Shown piece after piece: positions 19,002 through 28,700 of a DNA stretch of 64,000 nucleotides (position 1 is the first letter of the stretch; each line of letters starts with the position of its first letter). Source of the stretch: Flexibacter flexilis DSM 6793 (GTDB taxonomy: Bacteria > Bacteroidota > Bacteroidia > Cytophagales > Flexibacteraceae); NCBI RefSeq assembly GCF_900112255.1, contig NZ_FOLE01000009.1, forward strand, positions 62,001 through 126,000. The letters run 5' to 3'. Both the position numbers and the translations under genes were made by a program. Under the pieces are notes generated by a model, which was not told the DNA's origin, searched no databases, and worked only from the letters and a program-made list of their open reading frames with translations.

Positions 19002-19301
19002 TTACTCTTCTTCTTTAATAATGTACACGTCTTCGGTTTTCTTTTTCATCAAAAAATCTTCGCGGGCAAAGCGTTCGATTTGGCGCGGATTACCAAAAAG
19101 CTCTTCACGGTCTTTGCGCACTTCTTCTATTTTTTCGAGATAATAGGCTTTTTCAGCTTGCAAATCACGCAGCTTTTTGCGTGCCTTGTATTGCGTAAAA
19201 ACGTCGTTGCTGTCAAAAAACAACATCCAAACCACAAAAACAGCAATAGACGCACCATAAAAATTGCGTAAAAATCGCGGCAATGAAATAGGAATACGCA
19301 T
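19002..19301 (-). CDS. Septum formation initiator (FtsB/DivIC) family protein
   Basis: A 99-residue bitopic protein: a short basic N-terminus, one transmembrane helix (about residues 11-31) and then a coiled coil (KARKKLRDLQAEKAYYLEKI) leading to FGNPRQIERFAREDFLMKK, the conserved end of FtsB/DivIC. It should join the FtsL/FtsQ-type subcomplex of the divisome. It is the first gene of the minus-strand operon that runs to the isomerase gene. Confidence 0.9.
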   Translation of the reverse strand: MRIPISLPRFLRNFYGASIAVFVVWMLFFDSNDVFTQYKARKKLRDLQAEKAYYLEKIEEVRKDREELFGNPRQIERFAREDFLMKKKTEDVYIIKEEE

Positions 19302-19493
19302 TGTTTTTCAGATAATTAAATTTTTTATCAATATAAATCCCTGTTTTGGGAACTGCGAAAAGACAAAGATACGCAAACGGCCATTTCCCCAAAACCTTTG
19401 GGCGTATTATCGTTTCAGAATCTTGCCGCAAACATATATATTTTGTTGGCTTACAGCTTGGCCACAACTCGGCGCGTGAGGATTGTCATTTTT

Positions 19494-19520
19494 TTGATAC
19501 AAACGGAAAGTATAGTTTTG
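19494..19520 (+). promoter_or_regulatory. Candidate Bacteroidota promoter for the CoA-transferase gene
   Basis: TTG at 19494-19496 and TAGTTTTG at 19513-19520, spaced 16 nt, fit the TTG/TAnnTTTG promoter of this phylum. The start codon is 62 bp downstream. Confidence 0.45.
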
Positions 19521-19582
19521 TAGTCTTGGTTTTTTATAATTAGTATTTCTATTTAGAAAACAATCTTTTATCAATCAGTTTC

Positions 19583-20863
19583 ATGAAAAATACAATACAG
19601 TTTGTCTCTGCCGAAGAGGCTGTAAGCCATGTCCAGTCGGGCAACCGCGTTTTTGTGCATGGCAGTGCCGCCACGCCGCGTTTTTTGCTCCAAAAACTCA
19701 TTGACCGCAAACATGAGCTACAAGATGTTGAGATAGTGAGCATTACCACGCAAGGCATCGACCTAAATTCTCCTGATTTGGCAGGGCATTTTTACTTTAA
19801 CTCGCTTTTCGTGTCGGACAGCAACCGCACCGCCATCAAAGAAGGACGCGGCCATTATACGCCCGTTTTCTTGAGCGAAATCCCGAAATTATTTAATCAA
19901 GGCTATTTGCCGTTGGACGTGGCCATCGTGCAACTCTCGCCACCCGACAAACATGGTTATTGTTCGTTGGGTACGTCCATCGACATTGCGCGTTCTGCTG
20001 TGCGCATGGCCAAAAAAGTAATTGCCCACATCAATCCGCAAATGCCGCGCGTGCATGGTGAAGGTTTTGTACACGTGAGCCAAATCACGGCAGCCGTTTG
20101 GGCGGATGTGCCTTTGCTGGAGATGAACTATGGCGCAGAAGCCAGCGAGGCTTCCGCCAAAATCGGGCAAATAATTGCGGGCTTGGTCGAAGATGGCGCA
20201 ACGCTCCAAATGGGTATCGGCACGATTCCAGACCAAGTGTTAAGCAACCTGACCAATCACAAAAATTTGGGTTTGCATACCGAAATGTTTTCGGATGGCG
20301 CGTTGCCGCTGCTCGAAAGTGGTGTAATTAACAATGCTTTTAAGAAAAAACATCAAGGCTATACTGTTACGTCGTTTTTGTTTGGCACGCGCAAACTCTA
20401 CGATTTCGTGGACGATAATCCGATGATTAAGGCCATAGACATCGCCTACGTGAACGACCCGACCGTAATCATGCAAAACCCTAAGGTTCACGCCATTAAC
20501 AGTGCCATCGAAGTAGATTTGACGGGGCAAGTTTGCGCCGATTCGATTGGTTCTTATCAATATTCGGGCATCGGTGGGCAAGTGGATTTTATTAGAGGTG
20601 CGGCACTTTCCGAAGGCGGCAAACCGATTATTGCGTTGCCGTCGACTACTAACAAAGGCGTTTCGCGCATCGTGCCATTCCTGAAAGAAGGGGCAGGTGT
20701 AGTAACAACACGCGGCCATATTCATTGGGTGGTTACGGAATTTGGGGCGGTAAATTTGTTTGGGAAAAACATGGAACAACGTGCCAAAGCCTTGATAGAA
20801 TTGGCACACCCAGATCACCGCGAAGCCTTAGACCGCGCCTGTTACGAACGTTTCAAGATGTAG
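19583..20863 (+). CDS. Acetyl-CoA hydrolase/transferase (CoA-transferase) family protein
   Basis: A 426-residue CoA-transferase of the acetyl-CoA hydrolase/4-hydroxybutyrate CoA-transferase family. Visible signatures are LSPPDKHGYCSLGTSID, LQMGIGTIPDQVLSNL, LHTEMFSDGALPLLE with the likely CoA-thioester-forming glutamate E234, and GIGGQVDFIRGA. Such enzymes move CoA between acetate and another carboxylate in central carbon metabolism; the partner acid cannot be told from sequence. The gene stands alone with its own promoter, divergent from the FtsB-like gene, and no clear terminator follows. Confidence 0.93.
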   Translation: MKNTIQFVSAEEAVSHVQSGNRVFVHGSAATPRFLLQKLIDRKHELQDVEIVSITTQGIDLNSPDLAGHFYFNSLFVSDSNRTAIKEGRGHYTPVFLSEIPKLFNQGYLPLDVAIVQLSPPDKHGYCSLGTSIDIARSAVRMAKKVIAHINPQMPRVHGEGFVHVSQITAAVWADVPLLEMNYGAEASEASAKIGQIIAGLVEDGATLQMGIGTIPDQVLSNLTNHKNLGLHTEMFSDGALPLLESGVINNAFKKKHQGYTVTSFLFGTRKLYDFVDDNPMIKAIDIAYVNDPTVIMQNPKVHAINSAIEVDLTGQVCADSIGSYQYSGIGGQVDFIRGAALSEGGKPIIALPSTTNKGVSRIVPFLKEGAGVVTTRGHIHWVVTEFGAVNLFGKNMEQRAKALIELAHPDHREALDRACYERFKM

Positions 20864-21101
20864 GCAAGGGCTTATTTTTTACAAAAAACAGGTAAAAAGA
20901 TAAAAGTTTGTAACTATGGCCTCATTCGTAGATAAAACATTGCTTACGAACCGCTTGGCATTAGTTTATTTTGGGTAAAAACAAAAAAAGTTGTACTCAA
21001 ATGGATTTTGTCATTAGCGAATCTGGTTTTTATTCCTAATTTTAGCCGTTTTACTGCGTTAGCTATTTTATATATTTTTATTTATAAACACAGAAAGTTT
21101 T

Positions 21102-21608
21102 ATGTCAGAATTAAACTCCCACTTTTCCCTTGACGCGATAGTGGAAATCCCTAAGGGAAGCCGCAACAAATATGAGTATGATTACGAGAAAAAAATGATA
21201 CGTTATGACCGTATGCTTTTCTCGCCAATGCACTACCCAACTGATTACGGTTATTTCCCTGAAACATTGGCTGGCGACGGCGACCCATTGGACGCTTTGG
21301 TTTTGGTTTCTGAACCAACTTTCCCTGGTTGTTTGATTGAGGTACGTCCTATCGCTTTGTTCCGTATGCACGACGAGAAAGGCCCAGATTCTAAAATTTT
21401 GTGCGTGCCAGTTTCTGACCCAATTTGGAACAAACTTTACCGTTTGTCGGAAGTGAACCCACACCTTATCAAAGAAATCGAACACTTCTTCGCGGTTTAC
21501 AAAGACCTTGAAAAGAAAAAAGTAGGTATCGAAGGTTGGGAAGACGAAGATGCGGCAGTTGCTTCTATCCGTCGTTCACAACAACGTTTCTTGGACAAAC
21601 AACAATAA
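21102..21608 (+). CDS. ppa: Inorganic pyrophosphatase (family I)
   Basis: A soluble pyrophosphatase of 168 residues that hydrolyses PPi and drives biosynthetic reactions. The metal-binding signature GDGDPLDALVL is present, preceded by PMHYPTDYGYFPET and the N-terminal EIPKGSRNKYEYD, all standard for the family. Codon use is strongly biased, as expected for a highly expressed gene. A strong hairpin terminator follows. The 238 bp upstream showed no clear promoter match. Confidence 0.97.
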   Translation: MSELNSHFSLDAIVEIPKGSRNKYEYDYEKKMIRYDRMLFSPMHYPTDYGYFPETLAGDGDPLDALVLVSEPTFPGCLIEVRPIALFRMHDEKGPDSKILCVPVSDPIWNKLYRLSEVNPHLIKEIEHFFAVYKDLEKKKVGIEGWEDEDAAVASIRRSQQRFLDKQQ

Positions 21609-21626
21609 TTGTATAAAAGAAATCCA

Positions 21627-21661
21627 AAAACCCCACAAATCTAAGCCATTTGTGGGGTTTT
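21627..21661. terminator. Hairpin terminator after ppa
   Basis: AAAACCCCACAAAT pairs perfectly with ATTTGTGGGGTTTT around a 7-nt loop, 18 bp after the ppa stop codon. Confidence 0.93.
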
Positions 21662-21686
21662 ATCGTCTCCATTAGTTTACCAATTT

Positions 21687-22337
21687 ATGAATACACCTAC
21701 CTTCTATATTGCAGTTGCCTGCGCGATGGCTTATTTGTTGGGTTCTATCCCGACGGCGGTTTGGTTTGGCAAGCGTTTTTATGGCGTAGATGTGCGCGAG
21801 CACGGGAGCGGCAACGCAGGCGCGACCAATACGTTTCGGGTTTTGGGCAAAAAAGCAGGCGCGATTGTGTTTGTCATAGACGTAATCAAAGGCTTTGCTT
21901 CTACCATGATTGCGTATTTTTTGCTTGAAAAACAGGTCATTAGCTCCGAAAATTTCATGTTGTATCAATTGCTTTTGGGTGTTTTGGCGGTGCTGGGACA
22001 CATTTTTCCTGTGTTCGCGGGCTTTCGTGGCGGCAAAGGCGTAGCCACATCGTTGGGCATGGTGCTGGGCGTTTATCCTGCGGTAGCGGCTTTGTGTTTT
22101 GGCGTGTTTGTGTTGGTATTTGGTGTTTCTAATTATGTCTCTTTGGGTTCGATTACGGCGGCTACTCTTTTTCCGTTGTTGTTGCTTTTGCCTGCTTTCA
22201 AGCCCGAAAATCCTCTGGCAACGGTTGGCGGCTTCATTCTCGGTGCGACAGTGGTAGCCATGCACCACAAAAACATCAAGAAATTGATAAAAGGAGAAGA
22301 AAGCAAAACCTTTTTGTTTAGAAGTAAAGACAAATAA
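21687..22337 (+). CDS. plsY: Glycerol-3-phosphate acyltransferase PlsY
   Basis: A 216-residue integral membrane enzyme that transfers acyl groups from acyl-phosphate to glycerol-3-phosphate, the first step of phospholipid synthesis. The three PlsY motifs are visible: YLLGSIPTAVWFGK with GSGNAGATNTFRVLG, HIFPVFAGFRGGKGVATSLG, and VALRH-like MHHKNIKKLIKGEESK near the end. At least five hydrophobic helices span the protein. It is separated from ppa by a terminator, so it is probably its own unit. Confidence 0.95.
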   Translation: MNTPTFYIAVACAMAYLLGSIPTAVWFGKRFYGVDVREHGSGNAGATNTFRVLGKKAGAIVFVIDVIKGFASTMIAYFLLEKQVISSENFMLYQLLLGVLAVLGHIFPVFAGFRGGKGVATSLGMVLGVYPAVAALCFGVFVLVFGVSNYVSLGSITAATLFPLLLLLPAFKPENPLATVGGFILGATVVAMHHKNIKKLIKGEESKTFLFRSKDK

Positions 22338-22714
22338 AAAGCTATCTGTCAGTTTTTTAGCTAAAAATAAAATCTTTGCTGTTGGTCACCGTTCTTACTG
22401 GTGACCATTTTTGTTTGGGGCGGGTTTGCGGCGAATAGCGGCCTTAATCTCCGCAAAATATGCGGTGAATAATTTGGTGGCTTGCGGCGGGATTAGAAAT
22501 GTTATTTGTTGGTATATTGACGTTGTTTAGTATTTTGGCTAAAATCAAAGAAAGAAATCAGACCTATCGATTTGTTGAATTTATATTTTACCACCAAAGC
22601 CTTTAGGTTTAACATCTTTGTAGTAGAAAATATTATCGTTTAGAAATAAACACTGTAGGTGTGGCATCTTCATCTTTTTAATTTCAATAAAACACCCCAC
22701 TAAAACGGGATTTT
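22338..22714. other. Intergenic region between plsY and the large helicase gene
   Basis: These 377 bp contain one terminator hairpin near the plsY end. The remainder is A/T-rich with no open frame, no tRNA and no promoter I could match well. Confidence 0.6.
22383..22413 (+). terminator. Hairpin terminator after plsY
   Basis: GGTCACC pairs with GGTGACC around a 9-nt loop, followed by ATTTTTG, about 45 bp after the plsY stop. Confidence 0.75.
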
Positions 22715-25700
22715 ATGCAAACCCACGACAACAATAAACCCATTCTCGAAAATTATTTGCGCAAGCTCACCAACCTGAGCAATGCCAATAAATCTTTGTT
22801 GCTTTTGCGTTTGTCCAAAAGTCAAGATATTGGTTTTCAGGATTTTGATTTTTTGTTAGGGAAAAAATCGTTTGACGTGCTGCGGCCTTTGCTGGAACAC
22901 AAAAAGCAAATTTCGCTTTGTGCTGTGCACGACCCGCGCCATGCCGCTAACAATTTGGTTTCGAGTCGTTTGCATCAGATTTGGCGCAAAACCCAGCAAA
23001 TCGCCGAAGAACGCGGTACGCAGGATTTGTTTGTGGGTTATCCGTTTGTGGAAGGTTGCTTGCCCAATGGCACGCGGTTGCGCTGTCCGTTGCTGTTTTT
23101 TCCTGTGCGCCTCGAAGCGCAAAATAATCTTTGGCAACTGGAGCTACTTGATGAGTCGCTGATTGGTTTTAACAAAAGTTTTTTGTTGGCTTACGCGCAG
23201 TTTTCGGGGGTAGAACTCTCGCAACCACTTTGGGAGTTTTCGGGTGAACAATTGCCCGACGGCGACGCGCTGACGGTGCGGACTTTTTTGTATAATTTAC
23301 TAAAAGACAGTAACATACAAATCAATTTTGGCCGCGAAACACTCGCCGATACGCTTTTGCCTTTCACGGATTTTCAGCGCAAAGACTACGACGAAGCCCA
23401 CAGCGAAGCGGGTGTTTTGCGATTGCAGCCGCAAGCCGTGTTGGGACTTTTTCCGCAAGCCGACTCGTATTTATTGCCTGATTATGAGTTTTTTATAAAA
23501 AATAACATTACACTTTCGTCTCTGTTTCATTCTGAGTCAACGCCACACGCGCCCATACGCGAGGAGCAAATTTTCGCGCCTTTCGCGCTGGACGCTTCGC
23601 AGGAACAAGTGTTGCGGGCGGTGAAGTCGGGGCAGTCGTTGGTGGTGCAAGGGCCTCCAGGTACTGGCAAATCCGAACTGATTTGTAATCTGGCCGCCGA
23701 TGCCATCGCCAAAGGCAAACGCGTGTTGGTGGTGAGCCAAAAACGCGCGGCCTTAGATGTGGTGTATCAGCGTTTTGTTAGAAAAAATTTGCAGCAGTTT
23801 GTGGGGCTGGTGCATGATTTTTTGGCCGACCGCCCCGCCATTTATGCGCAACTGGCCGTCCAAATCAGCCAAACCGACACGTACAAACAACATAACAGTA
23901 GCCTGAACGCTATTGCGTTAGAACAAGATTTTGTACGTGAAGCGCGGCTCATCGACCAACACGCGCAGCAATTGGAGGCGTACAAAATCGCGTTGTTTTC
24001 GACGCACAAAATGGGACTTTCTCCCAAAACCTTGTACCTGACTTCGCGACCGAGTGCGCAGCCATTGGATTTGGGCGAGGCGTACAAGCATTTCGATGCG
24101 CAAACATGGTATATTTTTGAGCGAAAATTTCAACAATATGCACAGTATGTGGATAACCTACAAAATGTGGATAACTTATGGCTTCATCGGCTCAATTTTG
24201 CGCATTTTTCGGCCATTGACAAGCAAAAGTTATTGGAAACATTGGCCGATATTCAACAACAAAGAAGCACTTTACAACAAGATTTTGAAAGGTTAGAGGC
24301 TGTAAATCAATATTTTATACAAAAAGAAAATTTTGAGCAAATACTGGAGGCCATCGGCAGCGAGCAAGAATACGCACTTTTGGCCGAATGCCTTAGAAAT
24401 CAGGTATCAAGCGCGGTTGTTGGCAAAAGTTATCAACATTTTGTAGAAAATTTTACCGAAAAACCAATACTTCAAGCCACCAACGAAGCCACCACTTTAG
24501 CGGTGAATATTGCGCAATGGCAAGAACTTTTGCCGAAAGCACAGCAAGCCGCCGACGCGCACGCGCATTGGTGGACGCGCACCATTTGGCAGCTTTCTAA
24601 TCCCAACAAAAAAACATTGCTTTCGCTTGCCGCAGCAAACGGCATTGCGATAACAGATTTGCCCGACAAAATAAAAAAACGAATTGACTATCAGAAATTT
24701 ATAGCACAATTACAACAAAAAAAAGGTTATGGAAGTGTGCCGCCAAGCCTTCAACCCGAAACCGTAGCACAAAGTCTGCAAGCGTTACAAAAAGTCAGCC
24801 GTTGGGCGGAACTTTGGCGCAAAACCATGCCCGACAAAAATCGAATAGCCATAACAAAACTTACTTGGTCGCAGTGGTGTAAGGCTTTGACTGAATTAAT
24901 ACAAAAAACAGCCTTTTGGCAAAATAAAATATCGCAATGGCATACTTATTTGGCTTTTATACAAATAGAAATTTTGTTGCAATGCCCTGAAAATGAATTT
25001 TCCACGTGGAAGGCATATTATCAGCAACATTTTGATAATTTGGTTGCCTTCGATAAGTTATGCACGGAGTTATCCACAACCGAAAAGCAGGTTATACACG
25101 ATTTGGAGGCATATCTTCACAAAAATGCCACAAGTTATCCACATTTCTTACATACTTGGTCAGTGTTGGATAATGCTTGGCGGTTGGCTTGGCTGGCAGA
25201 TTTAGAAAAGCAATTTCCAGAACTCAAATTTCCGTCGGAATTGGCTTTTGTGAACACGGTGGAGCAGTTGCAAACGTCGGTGGCACGCAAACAAACGCTT
25301 TCGGCGCATTTGCTCGAACTCCGTGCCAAAGAACGTACGTACAGGCTTTTGCAATACAATCGCTTGGGTAATATGGTCTCTTACAGGGAGTTGTACCATC
25401 AGACCACCAAAAAACGCCGCATTTGGCCGCTGCGCCGACTGCTGGCCACTTACGCCAACGAAATTTTTGAGCTTTGTCCGTGTTGGCTGGCTTCGCCCGA
25501 AACGGTGTCGGCGATTTTTCCGCAAGAACAATGTTTTGATTTGGTGATTTTTGATGAGGCTTCGCAATGTTTCGCCGAAAAAGGCCTGCCCGCCATGTTT
25601 CGCGGCAAACAAGTGGTCGTGGCTGGCGATGAAAAGCAGCTTTCGCCGCATCATTTGTACCAATTGCGTTGGGACGGCGACCCGACCGACGAGCCTTTGG

Positions 25701-26647
25701 CCGAGTTGGATTCGTTGCTGGATTTGGCGTTGCAATTTTTGCCGCAATACCAACTTACGGGACATTATCGCAGCCGCACGCCTGATTTGATAGACTTTTC
25801 CAACCTATATTTTTACCGTTCTTCTTTGCAAATATTGCCGCATCGGGATGTACTCAATCATTACGAACCAGCTATTAAGTATTTGAAAATAAATGGTTTG
25901 TGGGAAAATAATCATAATACCACAGAAGCCGAACATATTTTGCAACTACTCCAAAGCATTAGCCAAAACCCCGCACTCAAAAACAAAAGTGTGGGCATTG
26001 TTACGTTTAATGCGCAGCAGCAAAACTTGATTTTGGACTGTTGGGAAAAAGCCAACGCCCAACAACGTATTGAGGTTAAAGACCTGTTTGTCAAGAATAT
26101 AGAAAACGTACAAGGCGATGAACGCGACATTATTATTTTTTCGGTAGGTTACGCCCCCAACGCGCAAGGCCGCGTAATGGCGCAATTTGGGAGTCTTAAC
26201 GCCGAAGGCGGCCAAAACCGCCTGAATGTGGCTGTAACCCGTGCGCGCGAACAAATTTGGGTGGTTTGTAGTTTTTGGCCGCAACAACTCCAAACTGACC
26301 ATACGCAACACGAAGGCGCGAAACTTTTCAAAAAATATTTGGAATACGCACTGCTCGTTTCAGAAGGAAAATGGCAGCCGCAACCGTACCCCAAAAATGA
26401 GAAGTATTACGAGAGTTTGGCCGAAAAATTAAGCCAACAACAAGACCATTTGCAAGCGGTTTTGCCGTTTGCAGACCTGATGGAAACGACTGAAAATCAA
26501 TACAAAAGCCTTGTGCTCACGGACGATAATTTATTTTATCAAAGCCTTTCGGCGAAAGATTGGTTTGTATATAGGCCAGCGGCTTTTGCCCGACAAAATT
26601 GGCCGTTTCGGTGGGAGCATAGCCGCAATTGGTGGCTCAGGCAATAG
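22715..26647 (+). CDS. Large SF1 (UPF1/DNA2-like) helicase with decayed C-terminal nuclease-like tail
   Basis: A 1310-residue superfamily 1 helicase. An N-terminal region of about 300 residues resembles that of DUF4011-type helicases. Motif I is GPPGTGKS at 313-320, motif II is VIFDEAS at about 944-950, then GDEKQLSPHHL (motif III), GHYRSRTPDLIDFSN (IV), and ENVQGDERDIIIFS with RLNVAVTRAREQIWVV (V/VI). A long insertion between motifs Ia and II is helical. The last 45 residues, with YQSLSAKDWF and FRWEHSRNWW, look like the end of the MTES_1575-type restriction-endonuclease fold found at the C-terminus of relatives, but without its acidic catalytic residues. It is a stand-alone gene between terminators. 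A role in genome maintenance or phage defence is inference. Confidence 0.85.
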   Translation: MQTHDNNKPILENYLRKLTNLSNANKSLLLLRLSKSQDIGFQDFDFLLGKKSFDVLRPLLEHKKQISLCAVHDPRHAANNLVSSRLHQIWRKTQQIAEERGTQDLFVGYPFVEGCLPNGTRLRCPLLFFPVRLEAQNNLWQLELLDESLIGFNKSFLLAYAQFSGVELSQPLWEFSGEQLPDGDALTVRTFLYNLLKDSNIQINFGRETLADTLLPFTDFQRKDYDEAHSEAGVLRLQPQAVLGLFPQADSYLLPDYEFFIKNNITLSSLFHSESTPHAPIREEQIFAPFALDASQEQVLRAVKSGQSLVVQGPPGTGKSELICNLAADAIAKGKRVLVVSQKRAALDVVYQRFVRKNLQQFVGLVHDFLADRPAIYAQLAVQISQTDTYKQHNSSLNAIALEQDFVREARLIDQHAQQLEAYKIALFSTHKMGLSPKTLYLTSRPSAQPLDLGEAYKHFDAQTWYIFERKFQQYAQYVDNLQNVDNLWLHRLNFAHFSAIDKQKLLETLADIQQQRSTLQQDFERLEAVNQYFIQKENFEQILEAIGSEQEYALLAECLRNQVSSAVVGKSYQHFVENFTEKPILQATNEATTLAVNIAQWQELLPKAQQAADAHAHWWTRTIWQLSNPNKKTLLSLAAANGIAITDLPDKIKKRIDYQKFIAQLQQKKGYGSVPPSLQPETVAQSLQALQKVSRWAELWRKTMPDKNRIAITKLTWSQWCKALTELIQKTAFWQNKISQWHTYLAFIQIEILLQCPENEFSTWKAYYQQHFDNLVAFDKLCTELSTTEKQVIHDLEAYLHKNATSYPHFLHTWSVLDNAWRLAWLADLEKQFPELKFPSELAFVNTVEQLQTSVARKQTLSAHLLELRAKERTYRLLQYNRLGNMVSYRELYHQTTKKRRIWPLRRLLATYANEIFELCPCWLASPETVSAIFPQEQCFDLVIFDEASQCFAEKGLPAMFRGKQVVVAGDEKQLSPHHLYQLRWDGDPTDEPLAELDSLLDLALQFLPQYQLTGHYRSRTPDLIDFSNLYFYRSSLQILPHRDVLNHYEPAIKYLKINGLWENNHNTTEAEHILQLLQSISQNPALKNKSVGIVTFNAQQQNLILDCWEKANAQQRIEVKDLFVKNIENVQGDERDIIIFSVGYAPNAQGRVMAQFGSLNAEGGQNRLNVAVTRAREQIWVVCSFWPQQLQTDHTQHEGAKLFKKYLEYALLVSEGKWQPQPYPKNEKYYESLAEKLSQQQDHLQAVLPFADLMETTENQYKSLVLTDDNLFYQSLSAKDWFVYRPAAFARQNWPFRWEHSRNWWLRQ

Positions 26648-26730
26648 GGTTTGTTTTGTAGCTCAAGAAAACTAGATTGACGATAAAATTATTTATTTTA
26701 GCTACGCACAACAGCGCGTATTTCCCAATA

Positions 26731-26775
26731 AAAAGCCGCAAATAAAGGCTTTGGCGGCCAATGTTTGCGGCTTTT
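26731..26775. terminator. Bidirectional terminator between helicase and cytochrome genes
   Basis: AAAAGCCGCAAA (26731-26742) pairs with TTTGCGGCTTTT (26764-26775). It sits between two convergent genes and has A/T runs on both sides. Confidence 0.85.
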
Positions 26776-26797
26776 GTTTTGAATGATAAAACCTATT

Positions 26798-27166
26798 TTA
26801 TTGCGGTGCGCCCAGATTTACCCAATTACGAATTTTCTTGATTTCGCAGTTTGTAAGTGTGCCCGTTTGGGGCATGGGCTGATAGCCCGACTGATGCAAT
26901 ACCGCTCCTAATAGTTTCCCATTGTCCACATAGGTTTTTACTTGCGCATAATTGGACAACGAAATACCCGACGAAGGTTCGGCGGCGGCGTGGCAACTAA
27001 TGCAACTTTGGTCAATAATCGGGGAAATACTGCTGGTATAAGTTACGCTTGCAGTGTCGCAACCTGTAAATGTACCGTAAACCACCGCTTCGCGTTCGCA
27101 GGCAAATTGTGCGCCTGCCATTGCCAGCAATCCGCTCAATATCAATATTTTACTTGTATTTTTCAT
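26798..27166 (-). CDS. Small c-type cytochrome lipoprotein (planctomycete-type domain)
   Basis: A 122-residue envelope protein. The N-terminal hydrophobic stretch ends at GAQFAC23, a plausible lipobox. One heme-binding CISCH motif is at residues 55-59, and GYQPMPQTG offers the distal Met ligand. The NLGAPQ end matches planctomycete-type cytochrome domains of Bacteroidota. It is the last gene of a four-gene minus-strand operon, 12 bp after the DUF5777 gene. A redox or electron-transfer role in the envelope is inferred; the partner is unknown. Confidence 0.88.
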   Translation of the reverse strand: MKNTSKILILSGLLAMAGAQFACEREAVVYGTFTGCDTASVTYTSSISPIIDQSCISCHAAAEPSSGISLSNYAQVKTYVDNGKLLGAVLHQSGYQPMPQTGTLTNCEIKKIRNWVNLGAPQ

Positions 27167-27178
27167 GTCGGTAGCCTG

Positions 27179-28084
27179 CTAAATTTTGTTTTTCTTTACC
27201 TGAAATACTCTCGAAAGGTTGAAGCCAAAACGTATTTGGCCTTTGCCCCATTTGTTGCTCTTGTCTGCAATGAAAGCGCGTTCGTTCAGGCCGTTGGAGT
27301 TAGAGAAATGTAACTGAAAAATGTGGCCGCCTGTCTCGATGTCGAAGCCCAAAGACAGTGGATTGTAGCCCATGATGCCAGGAAAGCGGTTGAACGCCAG
27401 CGAATAATCCCACACGAAAGCCACACGTTGCGAAAACTTATAGCGTCCGCCGATTTCCATTGCCCACAAATTGTTGGGTGTTACTTCATTTTCTACCAAA
27501 TTGGTGTGTACTAGCGTCGGGGCAACTTGCAAGCTAAAATGGTCGTTGAATTTGCGGCCAATAACCAACTGATGATAGTAGGCCGAACGACGCGCAAACG
27601 TAGCTTTTACGTCGGGTTGGCTAATGGGGTTGTCTAACGTGTTGTAAGTCATGCCACTAACCCAAATTACAGATATAGGCATTGGGCTTTTTCCGCCTTT
27701 TTCTTGCCACAAAATGCGGTATTTGGCATAGCCATCCAGCTCTTTTTTGAGCGTGCTGCGGCCTACGCCGACCATCAGGTTTTTGGTTACGCCATAGTCG
27801 AAACCAATGCGCATGGTGGCATTATCCAACCCAAACAATTCTTTATAACCGCCATTGATTAGCCCAAAACGGTGCAAAATCCTGAAATCAAGCGTTCCTG
27901 CGGGTAGCATTTCCATGCTATGCGTGTTAATGACACGCGGTGACTTGAAAGCATTGGTTACTTTTTCGGGTTTTTCCTCCTCGCCAAGCAAATCCAGAAG
28001 GCTGCCGCCGCTGGTCGTGTCTGTTTGGGCAAAAGTCTTTGTACCCAGCAATAAAAAGGCAAACAAAAATATCTTTTTCATCAT
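27179..28084 (-). CDS. DUF5777-family outer-membrane beta-barrel protein
   Basis: A 301-residue exported protein with a signal peptide (MMKKIFLFAFLLLGTKTFAQ). The mature part is rich in alternating strands ending in FGFNLSRVFQVKKNKI, as expected for an outer-membrane barrel. The segment SPRVINTHSMEMLPAGTLDF matches DUF5777, a family that in Bacteroidota travels with YceI and cytochrome genes. Its start overlaps the stop of the YceI gene, so the two are translationally coupled. Function is unknown. Confidence 0.85.
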   Translation of the reverse strand: MMKKIFLFAFLLLGTKTFAQTDTTSGGSLLDLLGEEEKPEKVTNAFKSPRVINTHSMEMLPAGTLDFRILHRFGLINGGYKELFGLDNATMRIGFDYGVTKNLMVGVGRSTLKKELDGYAKYRILWQEKGGKSPMPISVIWVSGMTYNTLDNPISQPDVKATFARRSAYYHQLVIGRKFNDHFSLQVAPTLVHTNLVENEVTPNNLWAMEIGGRYKFSQRVAFVWDYSLAFNRFPGIMGYNPLSLGFDIETGGHIFQLHFSNSNGLNERAFIADKSNKWGKGQIRFGFNLSRVFQVKKNKI

Positions 28085-28656
28085 TATTTCAGGGGTTGAA
28101 GCGGCGTATTGACACTGATTTTCACAACTTCGGCCACTTTCATAAATACAACCGAAGGAATTTGAATGTTATAATCTTTGAGGGCAACCTCAAAGGCAGA
28201 CATGCCTGTGATTTGGCCTTTGGTTACTGTGAAACTACCATTGATAGTTACGTCTTTACTCACACCGTGCATCAGCATTTTGCCTACCACTTGCGCGGGA
28301 TACGTGCCGTCTTTGCTCAAATCTATGGTTGAATAATTTTGAACTTTTCCTTTGAATATTGCTTTAGGAAACTTGCTGGTTTCCATGTAGTTTTCGTTGA
28401 AATGCTCTTGCATGAGGCTATTGGCAAACACAAACGATTTGACAGGCACTGCCCATTCAAACGCGCCAGAGGCCGCGTCATAAACGCAAGTAGCCGACGT
28501 GGTTTTGGCTTTAATTTCTTCTACGTCATCGAGTTTGCCTTCCGCATCAAAAGAGATGGTGGCGTTTTTGGAAAAAAATTTGCCTTGTGCCATCGCAGCG
28601 GTGCTGCTCAACACAGTGGCAGTAAGGATAAGGCCAAAATAAACTATCTTTTTCAT
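28084..28656 (-). CDS. YceI family protein
   Basis: A 190-residue exported lipocalin-like protein with a signal peptide ending at MAQG (about residue 25). The YceI pattern is clear: FSKNATISFDAEGKLDDVEE, MQEHFNENYMETSKFPKAIF and GKMLMHGVSKDVTINGSF. YceI proteins bind isoprenoid-type molecules such as polyprenyl quinones; here the cytochrome partners make a quinone-related role plausible, though not shown. Its stop overlaps the next gene's start, and it begins 44 bp after the two-heme cytochrome gene. Confidence 0.93.
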   Translation of the reverse strand: MKKIVYFGLILTATVLSSTAAMAQGKFFSKNATISFDAEGKLDDVEEIKAKTTSATCVYDAASGAFEWAVPVKSFVFANSLMQEHFNENYMETSKFPKAIFKGKVQNYSTIDLSKDGTYPAQVVGKMLMHGVSKDVTINGSFTVTKGQITGMSAFEVALKDYNIQIPSVVFMKVAEVVKISVNTPLQPLK

Positions 28657-28700
28657 GGCTAAATCTTGTTTAGTGTGTAAAGTATTTGATTGAAAACCAG

